NCBI GenBank assembly: GCA_015295985.1
Contig: DVDX01000023.1
Span: 62,001-126,000, forward strand
DNA from: Synechococcus sp. M44_DOE_062
Lineage (GTDB): Bacteria > Cyanobacteriota > Cyanobacteriia > Thermostichales > Thermostichaceae
Direction: 5' to 3'
DNA length: 64,000 nucleotides
Part shown: positions 52,554 through 60,868 of the stretch, piece after piece
Layout of the letters: each line of letters starts with the position of its first letter
How positions within the stretch are numbered: position 1 is the first letter of the stretch
Made by a program: the position numbers and the translations under genes
The notes under the pieces: generated by a model
Told to the model about the DNA's origin: nothing
Databases searched by the model: none
What the model saw: the letters and a program-made list of their open reading frames with translations, nothing else

Positions 52554-53660
52554 GTGTCCAAGTTCCTTTTAATTGGTTCTACCGAGCCTTTCAGTGGTAA
52601 GTCGGCTGCCATCTTGGGTTTGGCCAAACACCTGCAGCAGCAAGGGATGAAAGTCACCTATGGGAAGCCCATCGGTTCTTGCGAGCGGGAGGATTGCTCG
52701 CTGGAAGGGGGCGATCCAGATATGCGCTTTGTGGCGGAGTCTCTACGGCTGACGATTGACCAAATGCCACCGATGCTGCTCCGGCTCAATGAAGAGGCTT
52801 TGCTAGCCCAAATGAAGCGAGCTCCGGGGGATCCAGCTCCAGAGTGCCCGGCTGCCCCTCTGTTGGAGTTTGTCCAGCAATCCCCTGCCGATTTGGTGTT
52901 GTTGGAAGGCCCAGCCGATCTTTGTGAGGGGGAATTGTTTGGCTTGTCGCTGGCCAAGATGGCCCAAGCCCTCAATGCTCCAGTACTGCTAATCAATCGC
53001 TATCATTCCCCCTTGGCTGTCGATTCTCTTCTCTATGTCCATCACCAACTGGGATCCCAGTTGGCAGGCGTGCTGCTGAACGATGTGCCGCCCGACCAGA
53101 TGCAACCGGCAAAAACGATCATTCGGCCTTTTTTGGAGGGACAAGGGATCCCGGTCTTAGGCATTTTGCCTTCCCATCGCATTTTGCGCAGCATTAGCGT
53201 TGGGGAGTTGGCGCGGCAACTGGATGCCGAAGTGCTCTGCTGCCCGGATCGGATGGACTTGATGGTCGAAGACATTGCGGTGGGGGCGATGAACGTCAAC
53301 TCGGCCTTAAAGTATTTCCGGAAGCTGGATCACAAGGCGGTGATCACCGGCGGAGACCGCACCGATATTCAACTGGCCGCCCTGGAAACTTCCACCCTCT
53401 GCCTAATCTTGACCGGCAAGCTCCCTCTGGATCCCCGCATTCGGTCTCGAGCAGAAGAGCTGGAAGTGCCGATCCTCTCGGTGGATCTGGACACCTTCAC
53501 CACCATCAACCGCATCGAACGGGTTTTTGGGCAGATTCGCCTACACGAGGAGGTGAAAGTCCGCTGCATCCAGGAGCTAATGTCAGCAAACTTTGACTTT
53601 TCCCGTCTCTATGCCCATTTGGGCTTGACACAACCCCTAGTGTCAGCAGCAGGTGCATAA
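52554..53660 (+). CDS. phosphotransacetylase-like protein (BioD-like plus DRTGG domain)
   Basis: 368 residues from a GTG. N-terminal P-loop domain with GSTEPFSGKSAAILGLAKHL (a BioD-type variant), VTYGKPIGSC and DLVLLEGPADL. The C-terminal DRTGG-type domain follows: LRSISVGELARQLDAEVLC, VGAMNVNSALKYFRKLDHKAVITGGDRTDIQLAALE, where GGDRTD is the DRTGG-like signature. The family resembles the regulatory N-part of long phosphotransacetylases but has no transferase domain, so the catalytic label is uncertain. Possibly a nucleotide-sensing regulator of acetyl-phosphate metabolism. Confidence 0.8.
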   Translation: MSKFLLIGSTEPFSGKSAAILGLAKHLQQQGMKVTYGKPIGSCEREDCSLEGGDPDMRFVAESLRLTIDQMPPMLLRLNEEALLAQMKRAPGDPAPECPAAPLLEFVQQSPADLVLLEGPADLCEGELFGLSLAKMAQALNAPVLLINRYHSPLAVDSLLYVHHQLGSQLAGVLLNDVPPDQMQPAKTIIRPFLEGQGIPVLGILPSHRILRSISVGELARQLDAEVLCCPDRMDLMVEDIAVGAMNVNSALKYFRKLDHKAVITGGDRTDIQLAALETSTLCLILTGKLPLDPRIRSRAEELEVPILSVDLDTFTTINRIERVFGQIRLHEEVKVRCIQELMSANFDFSRLYAHLGLTQPLVSAAGA

Positions 53661-54146
53661 GAAAAGTTATTGCAGACTTCTCCATATTTAGTGTCTAAGT
53701 AGATAGTTCTCCGAGAACGGGCACTATAACTGATCAAAATAAAATGAGTCCAGTTCTGACGCACTGGCTTCTAGTGTCTGATGCTTTCCAGTATCTGCAA
53801 TGATTTCTGCAAAAAAACGCAGGGATCTCTTGTCGGTTTGGCCTACTCACCGAGTTCGAGAGATATCATGCGAGTATTCATCACCTCAACACACCACTCC
53901 TCCCCCAGATTTTCTGGGGGTTTTTGTTCGTGCCATTTTGGCGAGATTCTCCTCTTTCTCTGACTTTACGCGTCAGCGTCACGTAAGCTGATGTTGACGA
54001 GGTTTATACTGTCAGTAGTGTGAGGCAAAGCTTTGCTGGAGTTGAGTACACTAAATGAAGTAATAGGGCTGACATGCCCTTATGTGATAAGAAAGATGCA
54101 GTGTCTGTTGCCCAGCCGAGATCCCAAATCCTCCCACTAGCGTCGG
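53661..54146. other. gene-free AT-richer region
   Basis: 486 bp with no convincing gene. It contains an intrinsic terminator at 53902-53925 and a TATACT-type -10 element near 54005 ahead of rnhA. GTTCTC-CGA-GAAC near 53707 is a short hairpin. GGGATCCC is absent. Confidence 0.45.
53902..53925 (+). terminator. intrinsic terminator
   Basis: CCCCCAGA-TTT-TCTGGGGG followed by a T-run. It lies 240 bp past the previous stop, so it may end that gene's message or a small transcript in between. Confidence 0.8.
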
Positions 54147-54656
54147 ATGAGCACTATAACCAAGGTTTCACGGATGCGCAGCCGCAAAGGAGCGCGTCCC
54201 AGCCGTCTGGTTGCCTGCCCCCAGAGCGGCATTTTCACTGACGGGGGATGTTCTCCCAATCCGGGGCCAGGGGGATGGGCCGTGGTGGTGGTTCAAGATG
54301 ATCAAATTGTGGAAGAGTTTTGGGGAGGGGATCTCAATAGCACCAGCAACCGCATGGAACTGACTGGCTTGATTCGGGCTTTGCAATATTGCCGTGACAC
54401 CCAGGGCAATAGCGTGGACACCGTCTACAGCGATTCCCACCTCTGCGTGCAAACCTACAACGACTGGATGGAGCGCTGGGCAGCTCAGGGATGGCGACGG
54501 CGCACAGGCCCAGTGGAAAACTTGGATTTGATCCAGGAGCTGTATCGGCTAAAGCAGGAGTGCCCCCAGGTGCGGGTGGTTTGGATCCAGGCTCACAAAG
54601 GGTTGCGCTGGAACGAGTACGTGGATGAGTTGGTCGCTCGCGCCCGGCCAAAGTAA
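54147..54656 (+). CDS. rnhA: ribonuclease HI
   Basis: Cleaves RNA in RNA-DNA hybrids. 169 residues with a 25-residue basic N-terminal extension. Catalytic residues in order: Asp32 in FTDGGCSPNPGPGGWA, Glu71 in SNRMELTG, Asp96 in VYSDSHLC. IQAHKG carries the conserved His. The extension MSTITKVSRMRSRKGARPSRL is Arg/Lys-rich and may aid nucleic-acid binding, though it is not a recognisable hybrid-binding domain. Confidence 0.94.
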   Translation: MSTITKVSRMRSRKGARPSRLVACPQSGIFTDGGCSPNPGPGGWAVVVVQDDQIVEEFWGGDLNSTSNRMELTGLIRALQYCRDTQGNSVDTVYSDSHLCVQTYNDWMERWAAQGWRRRTGPVENLDLIQELYRLKQECPQVRVVWIQAHKGLRWNEYVDELVARARPK

Positions 54657-54751
54657 CAATTTCTACATATTCCGATGTATGAGGCTGCGATCACAGACAG
54701 GCTCTAAGTCCATCGCCTATCCTCAAGAGGACGGCTCGTCGCAGGTGTGAT

Positions 54752-56398
54752 ATGAAGACCCAACTTCAGTGCCGGTTTCGTCCTCTCTCCCTTACGTTGA
54801 TGGTGGTGGGGGGCTCTTGGCTTCTGGGATCCTGCCAGCTCAGAGGGCCACAAGCGCAGTTGCCCGGCGATGTTCTGCCGGAAACCGTGCTGGTTCCTCA
54901 GTCGGCACCCTTGGTGCTGACCTTCTCTACCCAACCTGAAGAATCATTCCGCACTCACCCTGACCTTTTGGCTCAGTGGGAGAGCTGGGCGGCAGAAGCT
55001 TTGGCTGAAACCGGCAAGGAGTTTTCTCGGGAAGAGATGCAAGCTTGGGCCGGCGAGCAATTCACGATGGCAGTGGTGATCCCCAATCTGGTGCCTGGAG
55101 CTGCCGAGCCAGTGCCCGGGATCCTGTTTGGAGCCAGCACCCGCAACGCCGATTTGTCCGGGCAATTCTTGGCCCAGGTGCGGCAACAGGCAGCAGCAGA
55201 AGGGGCGAACTTCGAGCAGCGCCAGGAGCAAGGGATCACTCTGTATGTGCAAACCAACGGAGAGCCAGGTGAGCGGTGGGTAACTGCTGAGTTTGGCAAC
55301 CGCTTTGTGGCAGTAGCCAACGACCCAAGGGTGATGCAGCAGGCGATCGCTGTTTATCGCGGCGAAGCAGAGCCGATTGGCCGCGCTGAAAGTTTCCGCA
55401 CTGCTGTTGGCGATCTGTATAAGAAGAGCGGCACGCTGGCCTTTGCCTACTTCAACTTCCAGGCTTTGCAAGAGGATCCCGAATCTTTCAAAGACTGGAT
55501 GCAGGATCTGGATCCGGCGACGCTGGGATCCCTGCAGCCCCTGCGCTCTTTGGCCATGGCTGCCCACTGGCAGGAGCAGGGCCTGCGGCTGCGCATGTTG
55601 ACCCAGACCGATCCGAAGACCCAGGCGCAGGGAGGGTGGCAACCAGCTCGGGGCGACCTCATTCAGCGGCTGCCCGGCAATGCCTTGGCGGTGCTGACCA
55701 CCCAGCAGATTGCCCAGCGCTGGCAAGCTGTTGTGCCTGAGCTGGAAAAAGATCCGTCAGTCAAAGAGTCGTTAGAGGAGTTGCGGGCTGAGTTTCGTGC
55801 CGATACCCGCTTGGACTTGGAAAAAGATCTGCTGGCTTGGATGGATGGGGAGATGGCCTTGCTGGTGGCCCCCGATGCCCAGGCCCATCCGCTGTTGCAG
55901 GGCATGGGAGCAGCCCTGGTAATTGAGACCAGTCAAAAAGACAAGGCCAACGCGGCCCTAACTCAGTTGGATCGGCTGGCTCAAGAATCCGGAACACGGG
56001 TAACAGAAGCCGGTGGACAGGTGACGTGGGCGGATCCCTTGTTCAACCGACCGCTTCTGGTGCGGGCTTGGGAAGGCAACTACCTGATCGTTACCACCAG
56101 CACGGCAGCGCTGCAGACGCTTGCCCAACGCCAGGGCAATTTGCTCCCGCAAACTGAGCCGCTGAAGACCCTCTACGATCAATTGCCCAAGCCCAACTAC
56201 GGCTACTTTTTGCTGAATTGGCAAGGGATCCGCACAGTGCTGGAGGCCACACTGCCGGGCGGTTTGGCAAGCTTAGAGCCGGAGGCCCGCGAGCTGCTGA
56301 CCCGTGTCGATGGGCTGGGCATCACCAGCTACCCTGCGGGAGATCATGCCTTTGGGCTGGAGCTGCTGGTCACCGTGCCGCCAAAGCCCCAGCGATAA
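54752..56398 (+). CDS. DUF3352-family lipoprotein
   Basis: 548 residues. A lipoprotein signal peptide with a basic start, LTLMVVGGSWLLGSC and the lipobox Cys at about residue 28. DUF3352 pattern: APLVLTFSTQP near the mature N-terminus, then DLEKDLLAWMDGEMALLVAP around residue 355 and an alternating alpha/beta arrangement of possibly duplicated lobes. Common in cyanobacteria; probably periplasmic or inner-membrane-anchored. Function not known. Confidence 0.83.
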   Translation: MKTQLQCRFRPLSLTLMVVGGSWLLGSCQLRGPQAQLPGDVLPETVLVPQSAPLVLTFSTQPEESFRTHPDLLAQWESWAAEALAETGKEFSREEMQAWAGEQFTMAVVIPNLVPGAAEPVPGILFGASTRNADLSGQFLAQVRQQAAAEGANFEQRQEQGITLYVQTNGEPGERWVTAEFGNRFVAVANDPRVMQQAIAVYRGEAEPIGRAESFRTAVGDLYKKSGTLAFAYFNFQALQEDPESFKDWMQDLDPATLGSLQPLRSLAMAAHWQEQGLRLRMLTQTDPKTQAQGGWQPARGDLIQRLPGNALAVLTTQQIAQRWQAVVPELEKDPSVKESLEELRAEFRADTRLDLEKDLLAWMDGEMALLVAPDAQAHPLLQGMGAALVIETSQKDKANAALTQLDRLAQESGTRVTEAGGQVTWADPLFNRPLLVRAWEGNYLIVTTSTAALQTLAQRQGNLLPQTEPLKTLYDQLPKPNYGYFLLNWQGIRTVLEATLPGGLASLEPEARELLTRVDGLGITSYPAGDHAFGLELLVTVPPKPQR

Positions 56399-56440
56399 AA
56401 CTGTGCCTCTTCTCCTCTTCCCAAGGGCTGGGGGTGAGGA

Positions 56441-57229
56441 CTACAGCCGAATCAGGCCATAGGTGAGGGCATAGCGAACCAGCTCGGTGCGGCTGCTGGT
56501 GCCTGTCTTGTTCAGCAGGCGGGTTACGTACTTTTCCACGTTGCGCACACTGGTCTGCAGTTGCTTGGCGATCTCCTTGTTCATCAGCCCTTCTGCCACT
56601 TTTTCCAGCACCTGCCGTTCGCGCGGCGTGAACTCCACCTTGATGGGTGGGGGCAAGGGAGTTGGGGTGGGGGGCTGAGAGGGATTGGTTGGGGGAAGAG
56701 TTCGCTCTGCCAGAAGCGCCCGAATAGAGGCCAGCTCGCGGGCGACCACTTCAGAAGGACTGGCTGCTCGGGAGCGCTCAAGGAGATTGGAGACAATGGC
56801 CACCAGCTCCTCCGGATCGAAGGGCTTGGGCAGGTAGGCATCGACGCCGGCGCGGTAGCCCTGGATGCGGTCGGCGGTCATCCCTTTGGCGGTGAGGAAC
56901 ACCACCGGCAGATGGCTGTAGGGCTCCAGTTGCCGCAGTTGCGCCAGGAATTGGTAGCCGTCCATGCCGGGCATCATGATGTCGGAAATGATCAACTGAG
57001 GCTGCGTCGTGCTGAGCAGTTGCAGGGCCTGCTGAGCGTTGGCAGCAGGGATCACCTCAAAGCCGCTGTCTTCTAGGTAGGCTTGCACTGCCTCCCGTAA
57101 GCCCGGTTCATCATCCACCAACAAGATGCGGGCCGGCGCAGCGGCGGCAGCCGTTTCGGGTTTGCCTTGGGGAGAAGAGGCCATCTGCAGCTCCTGGGTA
57201 GCGTTCAAGCGTTTGGGGGCACCTGCCAT
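56441..57229 (-). CDS. response regulator with LuxR-type HTH (Rre1/Ycf29-like)
   Basis: 262 residues. Receiver domain: ILLVDDEPGLREAVQAYLEDSGFEVI with the acidic pair, phosphoacceptor Asp in LIISDIMMPGMDGYQF, Lys in YLPKPFDPEEL. A Pro-rich linker (PPTNPSQPPTPTPLPPP) leads to a LuxR/NarL HTH (FTPRERQVLEKVAEGLMNKEIAKQLQTSVRNVEKYV). Overall layout resembles the Rre1/Ycf29 stress regulator conserved from cyanobacteria to plastids. The start at 57229 is 4 bp after the kinase stop, suggesting coupling; the ATG at 57184 has a better ribosome-binding site and is a fair alternative. Confidence 0.85.
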   Translation of the reverse strand: MAGAPKRLNATQELQMASSPQGKPETAAAAAPARILLVDDEPGLREAVQAYLEDSGFEVIPAANAQQALQLLSTTQPQLIISDIMMPGMDGYQFLAQLRQLEPYSHLPVVFLTAKGMTADRIQGYRAGVDAYLPKPFDPEELVAIVSNLLERSRAASPSEVVARELASIRALLAERTLPPTNPSQPPTPTPLPPPIKVEFTPRERQVLEKVAEGLMNKEIAKQLQTSVRNVEKYVTRLLNKTGTSSRTELVRYALTYGLIRL

Positions 57230-57233
57230 CTTC

Positions 57234-57995
57234 CTACTGAGCTGTGGGCAATCTCAGGCGAAAACAGGAGCCTTGGGGGGAGCTTTCCACCTGGAGATCT
57301 CCGCCCATCCGGGTGGCCAAGTCGCGGCTGATGGCCAACCCCAGCCCCTGCCCCGGCTTGGAAAGATCTGCTCGAAAGAAGGGATCGAAGATCCGCTCCA
57401 GATTCTCTGGATGAATACCGGAACCATTGTCACAGACGGCAACGAACACTTCCCGTTGCAAAGCAGTTGAGGGATCTCCACCCAACTCCACCCTCAGCCG
57501 GATTTCACCCGGGGGTGGGGTGTACTTGCAGGCGTTGTCGATCAAGTTATCAAGCACCTGCCGCAGGGCGCGCGGATCGGCTTGGACAGGGGGTAGGGAG
57601 GGGGGTAGGACAGCTTGAAAGTGGTGTCCCTGCGTTTCGGCCAAGGCTTGATAAATGGGGATCCACTCCCGCAGCAGGTCGGCCAAGGAGAGGGGCTGAA
57701 GCTGGAGAGGGGCCGGGATCCCATCCAAACGCTCGAACTCCGCCAGCAGCTCTTGCAGATGCTTACACTCCTGTTCAATGCTCAGGCCAATCCAGTGATT
57801 GCGATCCTCAGGGGGCAAGCGTTTTTGCAGTAACTTAGCCAGCGTGCTCAGGGCGGTGAGAGGATTGCGCATTTCGTGAAGCAAAGTGGAAAGCTGCTGA
57901 GCAGAGAGGGTGACCCCCTTGACCTTCGGTTCTCCAGCTCCGCAGACGGGCTCAGGCTCTGGATGGTGTTCAGCAACTTTTCTGGCTCTCGGCAT
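57234..57995 (-). CDS. histidine kinase without recognisable sensor domain
   Basis: About 253 residues from the ATG at 57995. HisKA helix with the phosphoacceptor His: QQLSTLLHEMRNPLTALSTLAKLLQ. HATPase_c: N box VLDNLIDNACKYTPP, G1 CDNGSGIHPENL, F box FDPFFRADLSKPGQGLGLAISRDLA with G2, then GDLQVESSPQGSCFRLRLP. All catalytic boxes are intact. Only about 45 residues precede the HisKA, so input must come through a partner, plausibly the neighbouring kinase-like protein. The gene sits directly before the Rre1-like regulator gene. Confidence 0.85.
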   Translation of the reverse strand: MPRARKVAEHHPEPEPVCGAGEPKVKGVTLSAQQLSTLLHEMRNPLTALSTLAKLLQKRLPPEDRNHWIGLSIEQECKHLQELLAEFERLDGIPAPLQLQPLSLADLLREWIPIYQALAETQGHHFQAVLPPSLPPVQADPRALRQVLDNLIDNACKYTPPPGEIRLRVELGGDPSTALQREVFVAVCDNGSGIHPENLERIFDPFFRADLSKPGQGLGLAISRDLATRMGGDLQVESSPQGSCFRLRLPTAQ

Positions 57996-58104
57996 GGATC
58001 CAATCCCTAGACTCTCCCGGCGCTGGCAGATCGATCCTAGCCCCATCTCCCCTGGATTCCGCCACATCCGTGTTGAGACGGTATCGGGATCCCAACCGGC
58101 TGGC

Positions 58105-59598
58105 CTATAGCTGGCGGGGCAGGTAGATGTTGAGAATTTCCCCCCGACGGGCGCGGTGGCGCACAGTGAGGTAGCCCCCCAAGGCGCGGAACAAGGTTTG
58201 GGTGACAGGAAGGCTGAGGCTCACTGCACCGGTATCCGGCTGCACGACCAACAACTGCCCAATGGCCTGAGGGGATTTGGGCTCTGCGGCAACAGCGGCG
58301 TCGCTGCCCTCAGGTGTGTTGACCTGAAACTGGAGTTTGACCAACTCGCCCGCGCTAACCAACTGGGCGCGAATGTGGCTGCCAGCCGGGGTACTGCGGG
58401 CAATGCGGTCAACCATGCCGAACAGCACTGCTTCCAGCGCTTTGGGATCGCTGACCACATCCGGCAGCTCATCGGGAATCTCCAGCTCCAGTTGGGATCC
58501 CCGCCGTCCCACCTGCTCCTGCCAGCGAGGCAGATTCTGCCGCACCAAGTCCACCAACGCAATGGGCTCTAGCTGGAGCCGACGCCCCTCCCGTGGGGTG
58601 GCAGTGGGCATCACCGTTTCTGTGGCCTGGAAGAACAGCCCAAAGCGGTTGATTTGCTCAGTACATTCGCGGTCGATTTTCTCCACGTATTCCCGTACCC
58701 GCGGCGGCAGATCGCACCGCTTCAGGATGAGACTCACCAAGGTGCGGATGGTGCTGAGGGGCGTCTGGATCTCGTGGATGAGAGCCCGCAGCAGTTCTGC
58801 TTCCGAAAGGCTGTTCTGTTGGCCTTGACCGGCAGACTGGCCATGGGAAGGAGGAGAGGAAGCTGCCGGGATCCGCCGCTTTTGCTGATCTTCTGGCCGG
58901 GTTGTGGGCGCAGAGGAGCTCTCGGCCCTGGCGGGGGGTAGGCGAGCGGGCGGGGATCCCGACTCGGCCAAGCTTCCCAGCAGAAGAAGGCTGCTGAAGC
59001 GGGCCAGCACCCGCACGTGGGGCTCCATCAGGGGATGGTGCTTGATCAACTGTTGCCAGAAGGGCAAGCGATCCGGCCTACCCTGTTGAACCCGCTGCTC
59101 TAGGATCTGCCAAGCCCGATGCACCACCTCCGGCTCAAAAGACACCATCATGCCCCTTTGTCGCGTGTGGGGGTGATGCCCTTGGGCGGCCACCACCGAA
59201 AAAACAGGGGTGAGCACCAGCAAAAAAGGCTCCTCCACCAGGGGATCCCGCGGCAGGAGAGGGATCACTGTCTGGCCAGGGGTCAGGATTGACTCAGGGG
59301 AAAAATCGGGGGTAAACAGCCAGGGGGCTTCACGGGCTGGCTCCCGCAGCTTCAGGTTGGGTTCTGGAGCGTCGATGGGCGACGGCAGTTGAGGCAGGGG
59401 ATCCCGAACCACCCAGGGGGGCCACCAAGACACCGGCCCACCGATCACCACCCCAAACTGTCCTACTTCTTGCCAGAGCTGGAGCAGGGCTGTCACCGTC
59501 TGCTGCCAGGAGCGCTCTCCTGCCCCCGGCAACCATTCCGGCAAGGGCAGATCGGCCCACAAAGCTTCCATCAGGGATAGAAATCGGCGGCTGTTCAC
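58105..59598 (-). CDS. histidine-kinase-like protein with degenerate ATPase domain
   Basis: 497 residues. An N-terminal region of about 215 residues (WLPGAGERSWQQTVTALLQLWQEV...; VVRDPLPQLPSP; TPVFSVVAAQG) has no domain I recognise and may be the sensor. A Pro/Ser linker follows, then the HisKA helix ELLRALIHEIQTPLSTIRTLVSLILK with its His. The ATP-binding part is altered: the N box reads EAVLFGMVDRIARSTPAGS, with Asp instead of Asn and no second Asn, and no DxGxG box is visible before FRALGGYLTVRHRARRGEIL. It probably cannot phosphorylate itself and may act with the neighbouring intact kinase. Confidence 0.78.
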   Translation of the reverse strand: MNSRRFLSLMEALWADLPLPEWLPGAGERSWQQTVTALLQLWQEVGQFGVVIGGPVSWWPPWVVRDPLPQLPSPIDAPEPNLKLREPAREAPWLFTPDFSPESILTPGQTVIPLLPRDPLVEEPFLLVLTPVFSVVAAQGHHPHTRQRGMMVSFEPEVVHRAWQILEQRVQQGRPDRLPFWQQLIKHHPLMEPHVRVLARFSSLLLLGSLAESGSPPARLPPARAESSSAPTTRPEDQQKRRIPAASSPPSHGQSAGQGQQNSLSEAELLRALIHEIQTPLSTIRTLVSLILKRCDLPPRVREYVEKIDRECTEQINRFGLFFQATETVMPTATPREGRRLQLEPIALVDLVRQNLPRWQEQVGRRGSQLELEIPDELPDVVSDPKALEAVLFGMVDRIARSTPAGSHIRAQLVSAGELVKLQFQVNTPEGSDAAVAAEPKSPQAIGQLLVVQPDTGAVSLSLPVTQTLFRALGGYLTVRHRARRGEILNIYLPRQL

Positions 59599-59741
59599 GG
59601 AGCTTCTTGACCCATCCTTCCCTTGTAAGGTAGCGGTTGTGGCCCCTCTGCGGCAGGGGAAAACCTCACCTTTTCCAGGGCGGATCCCCGCCTTACCCAG
59701 CGATAAGAATCCTCGCCTTTTGGGGCAGTGGGTCGGTCAAC

Positions 59742-60728
59742 TCAGCCTATCCGTCCATCCGGCAGGGTTGCCCCGCGCAAATTGGCCCCGCTGAGGTTGG
59801 CTGTGCTCAGATCAGCTCGGGTGAGGATCGCCTCGCCGAGATCGGCATTTTCCAGGTTGGTGCGGCCCAAATAGGCGTCCACCAGGTTGGCCCACCTCAA
59901 ATCGGCCCCGGCCAGATTGGCCCGACTGAGATCCGTCCGCGCCAGTTTGGCCGAGCGCAGGCAACTGGCGGAAAGATCGGCTCCAGCTAGATCCGCCTCG
60001 CTCAAGTTGGCCTCTGTCAAATTTACTTGGCGAAGTATCGCCTCCTTCAAGTTAGCCCGCGCCATCTGCGCTCCTTGCAGGTCTGCCCCCAAGAAAGAAA
60101 CCCCCCTCAGGTCGGTCTCGCTCAGGATGGCCCCCTGCAAACAGGCTTGCTGCAGATTGGCCCCCTGTAAGTTGGCTTTGAGCAGACTGGCCTCTTTTAG
60201 GTTGGCTCCGCTTAGGTCGGCCCGCGTCAAATCCGCTCCCGACAGGTTGGCTCCGCTGAGATCGGCGCGGCTGAGGTTGGCATTGCGCAGTACCGCTCCC
60301 CGGCGGCTATCGAAACGGAGATTGGCCCCCCGCAGACAAGCTCCCCCCAAGTTGGCACTGGTGAGGTTGGCCCAGCGCAGATCCGCATCCAGGAGGTTGG
60401 CATCGATTAACAGAGCTAGCGTCAGGTTGGCCCCGTGCAAATCTGCCCCTTGTAGGGTGGTGCCGTGCAACTGGGCATCCCTGAGATCCGCCTCGCTCAA
60501 GTCCGCCTGGCTGAGGTTGGCCCCGCCAAGGTTAGCCCCAACAAGGTTGGCCTTCTGCAGCTTGGCCCGCCCCAAGAAGGCAAAGATCAAATTGGCACCG
60601 TGCAGGTCTGCTTGGGAGAGATCCACCCCGATCAAATCGGCTCGGCTCAGGTCAAGGGCGGCCAGGTTTTCGCCGGCAAAGTTGATCCGTCCTGCCCGGT
60701 AAAGCCGGAGCAGATCCTTGGCATCCAT
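59742..60728 (-). CDS. pentapeptide-repeat protein
   Basis: 328 residues, almost entirely A(D/N)LXX repeats (for example ANLVGANLGGANLSQADLSEADL), about 55 to 60 five-residue units that form a right-handed beta-helix. The N-terminal MDAKDLLRLYRAGRINFAGENL is a common leader in cyanobacterial members. Roughly 15 full coils are expected. Such proteins can mimic DNA or scaffold membrane complexes, but function cannot be read. No fused catalytic domain or signal peptide. Confidence 0.93.
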   Translation of the reverse strand: MDAKDLLRLYRAGRINFAGENLAALDLSRADLIGVDLSQADLHGANLIFAFLGRAKLQKANLVGANLGGANLSQADLSEADLRDAQLHGTTLQGADLHGANLTLALLIDANLLDADLRWANLTSANLGGACLRGANLRFDSRRGAVLRNANLSRADLSGANLSGADLTRADLSGANLKEASLLKANLQGANLQQACLQGAILSETDLRGVSFLGADLQGAQMARANLKEAILRQVNLTEANLSEADLAGADLSASCLRSAKLARTDLSRANLAGADLRWANLVDAYLGRTNLENADLGEAILTRADLSTANLSGANLRGATLPDGRIG

Positions 60729-60868
60729 AGAAGAGAGGGGAGAGCTTAGAGAAGTGAGAGGGGATGCAAACTGGTGGTCATTCTAGAAGAAAATCAAGGC
60801 GTTTCCCCAGCACTCGGCACGGCTGATCGTGAGTGTTGAACGGGATCCCCGAACAGCGGGCTTGGCTC

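Noticed and set aside
53781-53991. Two short open frames after the phosphotransacetylase-like gene.
   Set aside because: Both pass through a clear intrinsic terminator and have no coding character.
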